A stretch of 64,000 nt of DNA from Pohlia nutans (lineage: Eukaryota; Streptophyta; Bryopsida; Bryales; Mniaceae): assembly GCA_022496805.1 (NCBI GenBank), contig CM040087.1, positions 12,164,001-12,228,000 on the forward strand. The letters are read 5' to 3'. This document shows positions 1-11,402 of the stretch, in pieces. The position numbers and the translations under genes were made by a program. The notes beneath the pieces are model-generated. The model was not told the origin of the DNA. It saw only the letters and a program-made list of their open reading frames with translations, and ran no database searches. Each line of letters starts with the position of its first letter. Position 1 is the first letter of the stretch.

Positions 1-119
1 TTCTCTCTGCAATGACGAAATATAAATTGTGTACATGATGTTAATGACTATTAAAATAACAAATCACAATCGTAATTATAAACATGAATTGCCACTTCAT
101 AAATTAGCGGTTAGCTTCT

Positions 120-760
120 CTCTGCACATGAAAGGCCATGAAATTCAAAAGACGTGAAAGGCTAAGTTTTCTCAATCCAAATGTATTGACTCATCTTTTT
201 GAACCAAAGGAATTTGCACAAACAATTCCGGAGACAATTCCACAATCTTAGAGAGCGGTTACACTCTACCTTAGAATTGTCCATTAACAGCTCGCAACTC
301 GCAACTCCCTGGCTAGCTTACAGACCTTACAACCGTTAGAAATCTACAAATGGAACCTACAGTTGTTAATTCCATTTTTCTAAACCAACTCTGACCTACT
401 GTCATCAATAGAATTAAAAGAAACTAGTGCTCTTGCTTCTTTCCGCACCACTAGTGACGAAGTGAAAGGCCATGAAATAAAATAAGACATGAAAACGTAG
501 ATTACTTCACATAATGGTTTTTGAGGGCAAATTTAAACACTCATGGAAGACCATTCCAGAATGTGAAAAGCTAGGTTACATCACAAAGAGGTTACATCAT
601 AGAAAACCCCACCTTAGAACTGTCAACTACTCGGATGGCCGACTCTCTTACAAACCCTACAACTGTTGAAAAGCCACAAGTAGAAGTTATGGTCGTTAAT
701 TCCATTTTTCTAAACCAGCTCTGATCTACGGTCATCACTCGAATAAGAAGAATAATAACA
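120..760. repeat. Degenerate direct duplication, about 340 bp
   Basis: Two diverged copies lie head to tail, about 120-430 and 460-760. Both carry an AAAGGCCATGAAAT-like start, a CTTAGAA(T/C)TGTC block and a shared TTAATTCCATTTTTCTAAACC segment near the end. I see no coding potential. Origin unknown. Confidence 0.55.
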
Positions 761-2230
761 ATAATAACAAGAATGAAATTGATATCAAGTTGATAAAAAA
801 AGTATCTTTATCCACTGATTTTCCGATTTTTCTTGTTTTTGAGCATCATTTTCGCCTCTTTCTATTCATTTTCTTTTGAACATTTTTTTTGCTCTTGATA
901 AAAAAATATCAAAGTATACATTTCAATAAATATTAAGAATTTTTTTGACAAATTTAACAATTTTTCATATGTCTTCAAAGACGGTCAGAAAATATCAAAA
1001 AAGAGTGCAACTTCATCTTTTCACTTCAAACGCTATAATCTTGCAATTTGTACAGTAAAATTCTACGAAAATTTAACTATGCACTCTCCTAAGAATTTCA
1101 AACAAGATCCTACTGTTAGAGTTGAAAAATAATAATTTTTGAAGTATATTTTGAGCCCTACCCGCACTACTGATTTTTCTTCCAAAAAACCCTCTTTTTG
1201 CTCCAGAATTTCCGCTTAAAATTTTGAAAAATAAATAAATAAAATCCCCATTTTTGTATTGATATATCAAATTTACATAATTTATTTCAAAAATTATAAA
1301 TAAAAATTGACACCGTGGAACCTACCCAAATATTGAAATGTCCTGGTTAGGGCACTTAGTGCTTTAGGGGATACCGTACTTTAGGGGCCCTTGGTTGAAT
1401 AATTAATTAACTTCAAAATCTGGTGTCCGACAGTGAAAAAAGTAATTGTTTAAAATTCAACTGTTTGAGGAAATAAATAACTATAAGTTTGTTAAGGTAC
1501 AATCGTTTCCGAACAGCACGTCGTTCTTCGCAGCACCCAGCGGCCACGACTATAACCCCCTACCACCAAAAACCTCCAGCTCCTTCAACCTGCTTCGACG
1601 TCCATGAAGTAGCTTCTACCTTCCTCAATTAGTTGTTTGGTTCATGTATTGGATTTCATGATATTTCATCTTTCATCAAATTTTATTTCATAGTTTTGTG
1701 GCAAATTGGCAACGTAAATTCTAAAAAAAAATTAAAACTTCCGGCATTATTAGAGTTATCCGTAAAGTCCCTCAAAAGTGGGTTAGTATACCATAGTTTG
1801 AGTGAATAGTAAACAGTAATCCTCAGAAAAGAACGTGTGTCAAACACTAAAAAGAAACTGTGTATGCAAACTTTGAAAGCAACAAAATCGGTGCTAAAAA
1901 ACTTCTCACCCAAGTTTCTATTATTCACCTTCGCACATGAAGAAGGTGATTGCTAACCCCTTTTCTAGCAATAGATTTTCACTGTATATACCTAGACCGT
2001 CCCCACTCACCCATTCTTTTGATTTCCTAGAACTTCTCTCAATAGTTTTTGTTTCTCCAAATTTTAATCGAACTAAGGACCACTCAACCCTTTAGTTTAC
2101 GGATAACTTTATTATTTGGAATTAGTTTTTGCCGAAGCTACCTCTAAAGTACGGTATAATGCATTGGGTAATTTTCTACAGGAGTCAAGAATCCTTATCA
2201 TTTCTAGGGCAGTCGAGAGGCCATCAGTTT
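761..2230. other. AT-rich intergenic stretch with transposon remnants
   Basis: No supported gene. Bases around 1200-1390 resemble the right end of the 7.7-8.9 kb TTAA element (an AAATCCCCATTTT block, GGAACCTACCC, then a decayed CTTTAGGGG end). A single TIR-like GAGTTATCCGTAAAGTC at about 1751 matches the ends of the hairpin MITE at 32.55 kb, so it is probably a truncated relative. Confidence 0.4.
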
Positions 2231-2239
2231 CCACCAATC

Positions 2240-2565
2240 AAATTGCAAGAAACCATGGTTTTTGGCCTCTCGACCCTTCACACTAGAGGCCAAAGTCCAA
2301 AGGCCGTGGACCTTCAAAATGCTTAATTACATGGCAACACTTTTCGACCAAAGTGACGGCCTCTCATCGAGAGGAAGTTTGGATCCTACGTTTTGCAAGA
2401 CCCATCACTACGGTTGAGAGGCCGTCAAATTTTTTTCATAAAAAATGAAAACTATATTTTAATGCCTATTTTCAATAGATTTCTTTGGACTCTCATCAAA
2501 GTTTGGACTCTCAATCCCACGGCCTCTCGACTTGGACGGCCATAGTATGAAGCGGCCCTTAACTT
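2240..2565. repeat. Interspersed repeat with GGCCTCTCGAC ends
   Basis: The right part (about 2420-2565) is similar to 11890-12042: both have TTTTTCATAAAAA, a CCTATTTTCAAT-like block and end with CCTCTCGRCTTGGACRGCCATA then GAAGCGG(C/T)CCT. Internal GGCCTCTCGA motifs occur in both orientations, suggesting a decayed inverted-repeat element. No coding capacity. Confidence 0.5.
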
Positions 2566-2654
2566 ATTCTTTCCACTTTCCTTGGTCTTTTGTTCACAGT
2601 TGACGAAGCTCACGCTCATTTCGTGCAAAAGGGGAATTCGTCCTTTGATTTTCT

Positions 2655-2985
2655 AAGGTTGGATAACCTATTACCACCAACTTAAGCAAGCTGGCCTATT
2701 TTTGGCTGTGGTAAATTTCAAAAAAAAATGACTGCATTCAAAATAGGTTTTGATGAGGATTGCAAAAAATTTGCAACATCTAATTCGCATTTGTCAATTT
2801 TATACAAAATTTCAAAGTGGAAAGCAACCTGTGACCCAAATCAAACCACTAGGTTTCCCCATGTCCACACCATGTGGTACTAACTTTCACTCATAATGAT
2901 ACCCAAAACCACCAACTATTTCTTTGCAATGCTTGGCGTGCCATTGGTCTACTTGAATAGTGAAATTGGTGGTTTTGGGTCTCAA
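2655..2985. repeat. MITE-like repeat with inverted partner at 38.34-38.56 kb
   Basis: The sequence begins ACCACCAACTTAAGCAAG and ends with GGTGGTTTTGGGT, roughly inverted. The reverse complement of 38345-38560 carries the same interior (TTTTGATGAGGATTGCAAAA, then TTGTCAATTTTATACAAAA). It lies about 280 bp upstream of the G-gamma start codon. Confidence 0.5.
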
Positions 2986-3104
2986 CCGTGGTGGCCCCAA
3001 GAAAGGTCTACATGTTGTAATTGGGGGAGGTGGTGGTAACATGTCCAACCCTAGTCATCGGATCACATGTTGATGATGTCGGGTAGCATATCGAAGGAGA
3101 TATG

Positions 3105-3264
3105 TGGATACGAGGGTTTTAGGGTTCCGATCTATGGCGAGTTTGCTTTCCGTGTGAGGGCGATGGCGTCGGTGTCGTGGTAACAACAGGGATTCTTTTC
3201 TGTAGAAGACAGACAGACAAGAAAAGAAAAGAGCCGAAGGAAGGAAGGCTGTATTAGGGTTTAG
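3105..3264 (+). promoter_or_regulatory. Leader / core promoter region of the G-gamma gene
   Basis: The stretch contains two telo-box-like motifs (TTTTAGGGTT near 3116 and TTAGGGTTTAG just before the ATG) and a purine-rich GAAAAGAAAAGAG leader. Such motifs are common in 5' leaders of plant housekeeping genes. The transcription start cannot be placed from sequence alone. Confidence 0.4.
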
Positions 3265-5458
3265 ATGTATTCCGCAGGATCACAGTCACCGATGATGATG
3301 AATGCTGCTGCTGCAGGTTCCTCGTCTTCGATCGCAACGCAACAGCCGTCCTCCGCTCCATCGTCTCTGGTGATGCGCGGACGGAACCGTGAACTCCAGC
3401 AACTCAACAACGAAATGCAGCTGCTCCAGGTGCAACTTCTAATTGCTTCGACATGAAATTAGGGTTTAGGGCTCTCTTTCTCTCTCTCTTGGAGTGAGGC
3501 AAGCAAGCACAAGGTCGATGATGCTCACTGATGGCTACAAGAGAAAATTCTTGAAGGAGTCAAAAGTTTAGGATTTTCTTTCATGAGCGAAAAAATGTAC
3601 CAAGTATAGGAAGTTGTTCCAGTGGTTTTTTCTGTTCAGGAGACAGTTTAGCATTTTGGCTACTTTTCCATGGACGCTCTTTTCATATTAATATATAGGT
3701 AATATCAGCGTAATACACATGTTCTAACTAGGTGTTACTTAGGCAATACCTGGGTGATACCTAGGTCTAAGGAGGCTACACATCTTGACACCATGTAGGA
3801 AATCTGGCTATTAGTCCTTTTTGTATTCAAAAATCCTTTGTACTCCCTCCGTCCCAAAGATGTTGTCCTAGTTTTTGGCGTGTTTTAATTTAACACATTT
3901 TTTTTGCCAAAAAAACCGTCTCAATACTAGTAGTATCTTCAATAGTAGTATGCAGTTTTTGTGTATGCAGTTTTTGTGTCACTCTTGTTGTCCACCCTGT
4001 TTGAAGTGGACAAAACTCACGTTTGAAGTATAAAAAAAAAATTGCCATAAACTAGGACAATATCTTTGGGACGGAGGGAGTACTGAGTAAGAATTAGCCA
4101 GCCCAAATTTTATGTAGCGATTTGGCTAAAATTAGCAGCATGAAATCATTGAGTTGCTTACGTGACTCTAGAACATTCTAATGGCTGTCAGAACTTAAAG
4201 GTTGTAACACTTTTGCTAGTTTTGAAAAAACATAACATCTCTGTTGCGTGGGCTCTTTGCAGGAGGAGCTGAACTCCTTGGATAACATACCCCCGGCGTC
4301 GAAAGCCTGCAAAGAGTAAGCCAATCGATTCTTTCATTCGAATGTCAATTGCATTGATGAGGTCGCTCTTCGAATTGTACTCCCTCCGTCCCAAAGTTGT
4401 TGTCATACAAATTTGTTTGGTATTTCTTTGAGCCAATTTCATTGATCATATTGTAAGAAACATGATTAAAAGAACGGTTCCAAATTATGTCACTAGAATG
4501 ATTGAAGAACATTGCATGTGTTCATTGCAACCTAAATAAAATTGGCCACAAGGAAGTATTTTTTTGACCTACTTAAAAAAGCACTTTCAAACATGACTTT
4601 CAAACATGACAATAACTTTGGGACGGAGGGAGTAGCAATTGTTGTCTGCACCGTGTTTCTGTTTTGTTTTCTAGAACTCAAGTTTGCAGGGCTCCGGGGA
4701 ACTCTTCTTCTTGTCATAGTAAGTTACGCACAGGGATTGACGTAATTGTTCGATTGCTGCAGTCTGGTGTTGCTCGTTGAAGGTCGTTCGGATCCTTTTT
4801 TTCCGAAGTAAGCTCTCGAGGTCCTGCCTGGTCATAAAACAAATTGAGTTGCCGATATTCTCTATTTGTGAAGATGAATACCCAGACCTCTTTAATGTCA
4901 CCCGTGATGCTGTGTTATGTTAAAGTGATACTCCATATTAAAGTACCGAGATTCGAGAAGCCCAAATTGGGCCTCATGTTTTTTATAGCAGTTTGAATAG
5001 GTCCTATGTAGACTTTCTTTTATTCCAACTGATTTGTCTTTTGATGAACACATGCAATGTTCTTCAGTGATATACAATCCGGTCCTGTTGGAATTACATT
5101 TTTCACTATATGATCGATTGAATTTTTCAGTTTAAAACTATGGATCCTTGGTCCTTTAAGGGGGGTCAGAAAGGTGGCTTATAATCCTTATTATAAGCTC
5201 CTGATTATAACATGTGTATGCAACTTCTTGTGACATAAGAGTGGGATAGTAAGAGTACAGAGTGCAAGTACATGTCCGTTCCCTAGGGTTTGGTGAAAGA
5301 ACAGCGGATGTGGTATTTTTGAACTATAAAATGGGATTTCAAATCCTGAGAGGAAAGGTGGGTGTTGTTGTTGTTGTTGCAGCTCTGACGGAGTAGCGCC
5401 CCAGTCATGGCCTTATGATCGACCTGTCAAAGCCTCACGTTGTTGTTGGAAGTTTTAA
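3265..5458 (+). CDS. AGG: Heterotrimeric G-protein gamma subunit, plant type (4 exons, 112 aa)
   Basis: Plant G-gamma pairs with G-beta and anchors the dimer to the plasma membrane by C-terminal lipidation. Exons read by eye: 3265-3429, 4263-4315, 4763-4807 and 5383-5458, all with GT/AG introns and matching phases (339 nt with stop). Residues 1-38 are a Ser/Ala/Met-rich tail. Residues 39-68 (RNRELQQLNNEMQLLQ, then EELNSLDNIPP) form the short coiled coil, followed by ASKACKE and LVLLVEGRSDPFFP, which match the family's CKE-LL-x-x-V-E-x-x-PDPLLP pattern. The protein ends RCCWKF, a CaaX-like box (CWKF) with an extra Cys before it. The usual W-D-R-W-F segment appears as SWPYDRP, so it is divergent. 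The three- and four-exon layout and the 112-aa length fit small (type A) plant gammas. Exons 1-2 are the firmest; exons 3-4 rest on frame and short motifs. Confidence 0.82.
3843..4080. mobile_element. Stowaway-type MITE in G-gamma intron 1
   Basis: Inverted ends CTCCCTCCGTCCCAAAG and CTTTGGGACGGAGGGAG flanked by TA on both sides (3841-3842 and 4081-4082) give a 238-bp element. The CTCCCTCCGT end is the classic signature of Stowaway MITEs (Tc1/mariner class). Its interior differs from the copy in intron 2. Confidence 0.9.
4380..4632. mobile_element. Stowaway-type MITE in G-gamma intron 2
   Basis: Same ends as the element at 3843, TA at 4378-4379 and 4633-4634, 253 bp. Its interior (CAAACATGAC, a 'cacaaggaag' block) matches the 51618-51867 element in the DUF936 gene, so these two belong to one subfamily. 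Confidence 0.9.
4955..5163. repeat. TTAA-MITE, family C, decayed copy in G-gamma intron 3
   Basis: The interior is the family C consensus: AGAAGCCCAAATTGGGC, ACACATGCAATGTTCTTCA, TATGATCGATTGAATTT and a final ATCCTTGGTCCTTTAAGGGG. The left end is eroded (TTAAAGTACCGAG), so no clean TTAA pair can be shown. Confidence 0.6.
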
Positions 5459-5879
5459 AGGCAATGAACAATCTGCAACATCTCCAAATGGCCTTTCTGA
5501 AGACATGGTCAAGTTTGTGTAGGTGAGTGATCGTCTTGCCTGCAGTAATGAGAAGGTTACACGGGTGATTTGCAGCCCAACAGGCAAGGATTGATCAAAC
5601 CAGCATTTCAAATAGTGCAAAAAGAAAAATAAGTTTTGTACAATGAGTTTTGATTGTCTTATCAGTAGCATAGAGATTCTTTACAAAATTCTAGGTTATA
5701 AATAACGGTGTTCCCCTTGCCCTCATTTTTGAAAGTGAGCTTTTAAAGGTTGGGAACAGGCTGTGTACTAATTCTGGGAGCACCACTTTTTGTGAAGAGC
5801 GTTTGGTTTTTAACCTAGAGGAGAATGCAGTGCCCAATTCCTATGTTAAAGTTTCTTGGAGTTTTTCTGGGCAGGGTTC
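5459..5879 (+). other. Probable G-gamma 3' UTR and flank
   Basis: Sequence after the G-gamma stop codon. No further reading frame is supported. AATAAG occurs near 5627 and ATAAATAA near 5698 as possible polyadenylation signals; this is inference. Confidence 0.35.
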
Positions 5880-5883
5880 TTAA

Positions 5884-6662
5884 CCCTTAAACGACATATG
5901 CTATCCTGATACCACACCCAAAATCTCTTTTAAATTCCATTTTAAGCATGAATCTGTTTTTAATTTACTTTGACTCTATTCTAAAGAAGTATAGATCTTT
6001 CTAAGATGCTCGGTTTGGCATATAAAAAACCCCATTTGATGCAATGGAGTAGAAGTTATGAGCAAGATTCTCCCGAAATATAACCAAGCCCCTCGGGCTG
6101 GCATTGTCGTTTAACCCCTAAGCTCCCGAGCGACCATTTTCTGGTCGCTGCCCGGAAAAAAGGGCTGCCCGGAACAAACAAATCTTTTTTTGAAAAAATA
6201 AAAAATATTTTAAAATACTACATCAAGTCTACTTTCCAACCCAATTTGAATTATGGCAATCCGAGTTAAACTCCACCCGGGAGAATTTTTCAAAGTAGAT
6301 CACCTCAACATTGTCTTAGTGTTATAAAATTTGCTATTTGGGGAAAGTAATGATGATTCCTCCATCATTTCTCTTGCTTTTTTGAAGTTTACGATAGATA
6401 GCCCAACTTTAACCAATCGTACTAAATTTTGAACTCTAAAATTGAAAATTATAATTTATACAAATTTTCGAAGGTTAATGCTTTTAAATTCATTAAAAAA
6501 TGATCTAAAGATTATTTTGGAAGTTTGACCGTATGGATAATTTGTAAAGATGATACTCTACATTTTGTCTATTGAACCAACCTTCATCAAACATATGGAA
6601 GGCACATATTATAACACATCTATGTTTTGTCCAATACCCCTCGGGCTTTTAGGGGTTAAGGG
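5884..6662. mobile_element. TTAA-MITE, family A, split by a nested family B element
   Basis: Left TTAA at 5880-5883, element start CCCTTAAACGACA. Family A sequence runs to 6114 (GTCGTTTAA), is interrupted by family B (6115-6655 plus a second TTAA at 6656-6659), and resumes as GGG at 6660-6662 before its own right TTAA (6663-6666). Joined length is 234 bp, the same as the uninterrupted copy at 62697-62930, which ends GTTTAAGGG then TTAA. The comparison shows both the insertion site and the duplicated tetranucleotide. Confidence 0.88.
6115..6655. mobile_element. TTAA-MITE, family B, nested in family A
   Basis: A 541-bp element with ends CCCCTAAGCTCCCGAG and CTCGGGCTTTTAGGGG, flanked by TTAA at 6111-6114 and 6656-6659. 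The interior (ACCTCAACATTGTCTTAGTG, a GGGAAAGTAATGATG block) is shared with 15880-16653 (opposite orientation) and with a degenerate copy near 7190-7729. No reading frame. Confidence 0.85.
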
Positions 6663-6666
6663 TTAA

Positions 6667-6900
6667 CCCCTCGAGGACCAAGAAGCCCAAATTGAACCTC
6701 ATATTTTCTTAAGCAGTCTGTCTTCACTGATTCTATATATCGGAATATGCATTGTTCTTCACTGATTCCGTGTATCGGATATGCATTGGTCTTCACTGAT
6801 TCCGGTGATGTAAAATTTGGCCACATCTCAATCATGTTTTTCACAATATGATTAATTGAATTTGTCATTTTAAAACCATGAATCCTTAGTTCTTTAGGGG
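6667..6900. mobile_element. TTAA-MITE, family C
   Basis: 234 bp, ends CCCCTCGAGGACCAAG and CTTAGTTCTTTAGGGG, TTAA at 6663-6666 and 6901-6904. It shares its left TTAA with the right end of the family A copy, so three elements stand in one chain. Interior contains two tandem CTTCACTGATTCCGTGTATC-like segments and the family CACAATATGAT block. Confidence 0.85.
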
Positions 6901-7189
6901 TTAACCACAAATCTTGAAATAATCCCTGATTTTATGAGGATGGATGTCTCCAACGAGTGAATCACACTCTTTGTTGTCTTTGCCGTACAAAAGGAGAGAC
7001 TATGAAGATACTTTGTTTTCAAGAGTTACACAACTGGAAGTCGTGACTAGCCGCTTGTTATAGTTAGGGTCATTCATGATATGATGAAACTCCAAAATAG
7101 TGTAACATTGAATAAATCACTTCCTTTGTGTTAAATCTTGGGGCTACCATGAAGATAATTTTCAATGAGTAGTCACCAATTGACCTTTT

Positions 7190-7729
7190 TTTTGGTTGCA
7201 GTCCAAACAACAACAATAGTGATTGCTCATCGTCAGGAAATGACATTTATCACATTTATCAGGTTTATATTTTTTTAGTCAAAATTGGAAGTAGAGAACA
7301 TGTTCTAGTGTTTGATGCATTTCATTTGCAATATTGAGGTCCACAAAGGAATGTTTCAAAAACAAACACCTCAACATTTAGCTATCCTAGTGCTATAAAA
7401 CTTTCTATTTTGGAAAAGCAATGATGTTTTCTCATTTGAAATTTTCTCTTTTCAAAATTTTAGGATAGAATTTCTAGTTTTTACCAACTATACCAAATTA
7501 AAAATAAACTTAGTAATTCTTGTGAATTTCGAATGGTAAATGCTTCTAAGTTCATTAAATGAATGTCTAAAACATTTTTTGAAAGTTTGATTGTACAAAT
7601 ATTTACTAAACATCATGCTTCTCATTTTCTCTTTTGGATCAAACTTCATCAAAGTTGCAAAAGTAACATTTTATAAGACATTTGGGTTTTACCTTACCCC
7701 TCTATCATTTAAAGGTCAATAAATGATAT
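7190..7729. repeat. Degenerate TTAA-MITE, family B
   Basis: Similar to 6115-6655 and to the reverse of 15880-16653: GACATTTATC, ATTTGCAATATTGAGGTCC, ACACCTCAACATTTAGC and CATTTAAAGGTCAATAAA near the right end. Ends are eroded. Confidence 0.5.
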
Positions 7730-7736
7730 TTATTAA

Positions 7737-8566
7737 CCCCTAAAGGACCGGAGTGTTTTTCCTCCAAAAACACTCCAATGCTGCCATTTTTACTCCCCCA
7801 TGCAAAAAATCCAAAAGAATGTTATTTTTTACCTTCTAACCGTAAGATCTTGTCCTAAACTATTTGAAAAACATACACAACAAATTTCGTTGATTTTGAC
7901 CGCACGGATTGCAAGATAATTGCGTTTGATGGAAAAAAACACCCCAAAAAAACACATGCCCGAAAATTTCAGATGCGTTTGACCACAGCTACATCAAAAA
8001 AACCTCACTACCGAAACTTGTCGCACTTCACTTTCACGTTCTGTATGATGTTATTTAGTTGTGTACCAATTTTCGTTGCGTTTGGAGATGTTTAGGATGT
8101 TGAATAACACCTTGCACTTGTTGGGGGTTTAAAAGTTCAGAAAAGACTATATGTTTTTGGAATTGCAATATTTTCGACTTTCTTTATTTAAAATACAAAT
8201 CCAAGCGGTGAAACACAAGTACATTCCACCCTCTACAAAATGGCGAAAAAAAATTTGAAAAATAAAAAAAATTTGAAGTTTTAGAAGACATGTAGCACAT
8301 TTTTTAAGAATTTTGGGGGTTAGGGGGGAAATAAAGGGTGGAGGAAGGGAATTGAAGTGCCAACCCATTCCAATGTTCATGACCCCACTAACTCTCAAGG
8401 TACAATGCCACGTGGCAGTCCCTCATTGGACGATTTTTTTATTATTATTTTTAAAAATGATTTTATTTTTCAAAATTTTAAATAATATTTTTAATTATGA
8501 AATTGAACTTTTAGTTTAAAATAATACTTTTTAGTTTAAAATAATAATTTTTATTTATAAAAAATA

Positions 8567-8597
<31 letters not shown>

Positions 8598-8921
8598 AAA
8601 GAATTATGAGTTTGGAAAATGGGGTGGTCTTCTGCCCCCCACAGTCCACCCCATTTTCCACACACTGCCCATCTTGTTGCCCCCCCTAAAATTCAACTAT
8701 TTCTCTACTGCCCCGCTGCCCTTTCTCCCGAAAAAAACACATTTCCCCTCATAACTTTCACATACAGTGTCGGAATTCAAAAAAAAAAAAAAAATCCCCA
8801 TTTTCGTGGCACATTGGGGAATTTACTATTAAATTTCCTTCAAAATTCGATTAAAAATGTGTTCACCGGAACCTACCCGATTCTCTAAATGTCCTAGTTA
8901 GGACACTTGGTCCTTTAGGGG
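7737..8921. mobile_element. Long (1.2 kb) TTAA element without a transposase
   Basis: Ends CCCCTAAAGGACCGG and GGTCCTTTAGGGG are perfect inverted repeats over CCCCTAAAGGACC, with TTAA at 7733-7736 and 8922-8925. The interior is AT-rich with long A/T runs (8430-8600) and has no reading frame resembling a transposase. The right part resembles 1200-1390. It may be a deletion derivative of a larger element or a composite. Confidence 0.7.
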
Positions 8922-8925
8922 TTAA

Positions 8926-9772
8926 TAGGCATAGTGATTTCTAGTGCTCTTATTGTTATGTAGAATTTCAAAATATTCTATCATGCATTACAATAGAGTA
9001 AAGTGTGTAGTTGGTCAACATTGTGTTGTGCAACAACAAGAATTATTGACCATTGCCAATGTTGTACATGACATTCTATAACACTATTCACTTCTACTCT
9101 CAACAACATTATCAATTGGCATAAGTCTTCTTGTTCCAAGCAACAATTTATTATTTTTATCATCCCAAATTCCAATGCAAAGGTTTCTCATGACTAACAA
9201 CAGACTGTAGTAAGAAATTCACTGTATATCAATAACTGCTGATCCTCCTTCCAAGGTGATTGATCAAATATTTGTATTACTTCAAAGACTTGCAACCTCT
9301 CATGCACCTCTCATGCAGGAAAATGGGAGGTTCAGTAGGATACAAACAGTTAAGTCATGAGCACAATTACCTTACAGGCTTCCGAAGCAAAGAGATCAAT
9401 CACATTACAATGAAGTGTATGAATAATGAGATGAACTAAAACTTTCAACAATTTGCAGCAAGCATTGATGATATTGTTTTGCCCTAAAACGCCATATCTT
9501 CTTAGAGTCTTCGCCTCTAGGCTCTTCCTGATGCAAAGATGATGACATCTTCAACTCTAGACTCACTCATGTAGTACCTAGAACGAAACATCTTGATCTT
9601 TTCATACCTAACACAATGGAAAACCTTAAGAATATTTTTGCATCTAATTGTCACAAACTAAACAATAAATCTTTAAACAGTAAATCTTTAAAGCATACCA
9701 TTGAGCACCAATCACAAGGTTCTCATTTCCACGTCTACTAGTCACTTGGACCATAGGCCTCTCAGTGCACAT
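8926..9772. other. Intergenic, nothing recognised
   Basis: No gene, long repeat or element end could be supported here. Short frames on either strand have no recognisable motif. Confidence 0.4.
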
Positions 9773-9776
9773 TTAA

Positions 9777-10316
9777 CCCTTAGACGCGCCTGCGTCCAGA
9801 ATCTGGACGATGGATGATTCTGGACGCGTCCCTTCACCACGCATAGTGATGATTTTCATCCACTCAATTTTTTAAAAATTCTTGTGCTAGTTCGCTACCA
9901 TTCGTACGGTACGGATCTTCAAAATAAGATATTGTGAATTTTTGAAAAATAGCAAAAGTGGTTTATGTCAAGTTTCATTCTTAGTTCAAAAAGTGAGGCC
10001 TTAAACATGATTTTCCACAATAAGCAGAATCAAATAGTGAAAACCATACCATCTTGTAGTGCATGTTATTCCAATTTCATTTCAATATTTTTAAAATTTT
10101 TAATGTTGATTTTGGATTTTTAATTGAATTTCAAGAGAAAACCTTGCAAAATTAATTAAAATTAATTAATAATAAATATGATGAATCCAACCGTATAGAT
10201 ATTATCTTCACATTGACATTTATAACTTTGTTTTGTACATCAACTCCATTTTAATTTTTTATCAAACATTTTATAGCAAATCTTTGAAAACAGTGTTGAA
10301 TCGGGACCTTAAAGGG
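9777..10316. mobile_element. TTAA-MITE, family E
   Basis: 540 bp between TTAA at 9773-9776 and 10317-10320; ends CCCTTAGACGCG and CGGGACCTTAAAGGG. Just inside the left end is a small hairpin, GCGTCCAGAATC / GATTCTGGACGC. The interior (ATAGCAAAT, GTACATCAACTCCATTTT) is found in reverse orientation at about 15290-15785. Confidence 0.75.
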
Positions 10317-10625
10317 TTAACAATTCATTTTATTTCATTTCATGTGAATTCCCAGACTTTTCCTTGACGCCATTCTACTTCTTGTGCTGCTCAGGTGACA
10401 CCTTTGGTACATTCTCTCCACGGGGTGTCTCCTGAGCAACACTGAATCCACTCAACATGCATGAGGACGGATCAGTTGAACCCTAAACCTGCTGCATAAT
10501 ACGCCTGGAGTAAGTTATCACTTGTACAGCGTCCTGGATTCTTAACCAACAAAAAAATTCCATCGAAGCAGCAAGGAGATTAAGTAGGGTTAATGCGCTA
10601 GCTGGAAAAGCCGCACACCTATTTT

Positions 10626-10895
10626 AATTTTCTCGGCTTAGATCATGTGTCGAATCTGTCTTTCCCGGGGATCCAGAGGCAGTTTACTGGATCTGGAGCA
10701 CCATTGATGATGAGAACACCATCGAGGATAATTCTCTCGAGCGATAATATCAAAAGGATTATTGCGCATACCTGTTTTCTTTTTCTCGGCTAAGATCGTG
10801 TGTCGAATCTGTCTTTTCCCGGGGACCGGGAGGCTGTGTACTGGATCTGGAGCACCATTGATGATGAGGAACATTCTCTCGAGCAACGGGGCAAA
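10626..10895. repeat. Two-copy tandem duplication, about 160 bp spacing
   Basis: Copies at about 10626-10745 and 10786-10890 share TTTTCTCGGCT, GTGTCGAATCTGTCTTT, CCCGGGGA, ACTGGATCTGGAGCACCATT and GATGATGAG. Open frames across this region are by-products of the duplication and show no known domain. Confidence 0.65.
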
Positions 10896-11239
10896 AGATA
10901 AGCAGCAGCGACTAGTCAAGGCAAAGAGAGTGGCGGTGCCTCCGTGGGAAAAAGCAACGACGACGACGACCAAGCTTGATTGTATTTGCAGCAAGTGATT
11001 AATGTATGGGAGTATGGAGCAACCCCGGACCACAGTCCGAGGAGAAATTTTGGCTTAACTTAATCAGCTAAGATCCTACATTTCCTTGAACGAACCGGTT
11101 TTCTGAAGCATTCTCTCGACAAAACCGTAAGAAAATACAGAATACTCCCCCTCGACTTTTTATCCTACGATTTTGAACTCGGTTAGAACTGATTTGTAAC
11201 TAAGGTCGGTCCTCCCCGAGATTGGACAGGACTGAGAAT

Positions 11240-11402
11240 TAATTGAAAAATCCACCACTGGCTGGCTGACACAGAGATCGATGCACTCCATCAATCGCAA
11301 ATCGCAACGACTCAGTGCAACTTCGCCATTGCTCGATCTTCGCAATTAGGGTTTGAAACCCTCGTTTAGGGTTTGACACTTTTAGGGTTTGAAGTCGAGA
11401 AG
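11240..11402 (+). promoter_or_regulatory. Orphan telo-box leader with a splice-donor-like end
   Basis: Three TTAGGGTTTGA boxes lie at about 11346, 11366 and 11383, followed by AAG and GTGAGC, a good 5' splice site (11403). This is the typical architecture of a plant 5' UTR exon, but no downstream coding exon was found before the next gene 10 kb away. It may be a relic or a captured promoter. Confidence 0.35.

Noticed and set aside
10638..11033. 131-codon minus-strand frame at 10.6-11.0 kb
   Set aside because: It spans a tandem duplication and repeats the same peptide segment; no family resemblance.
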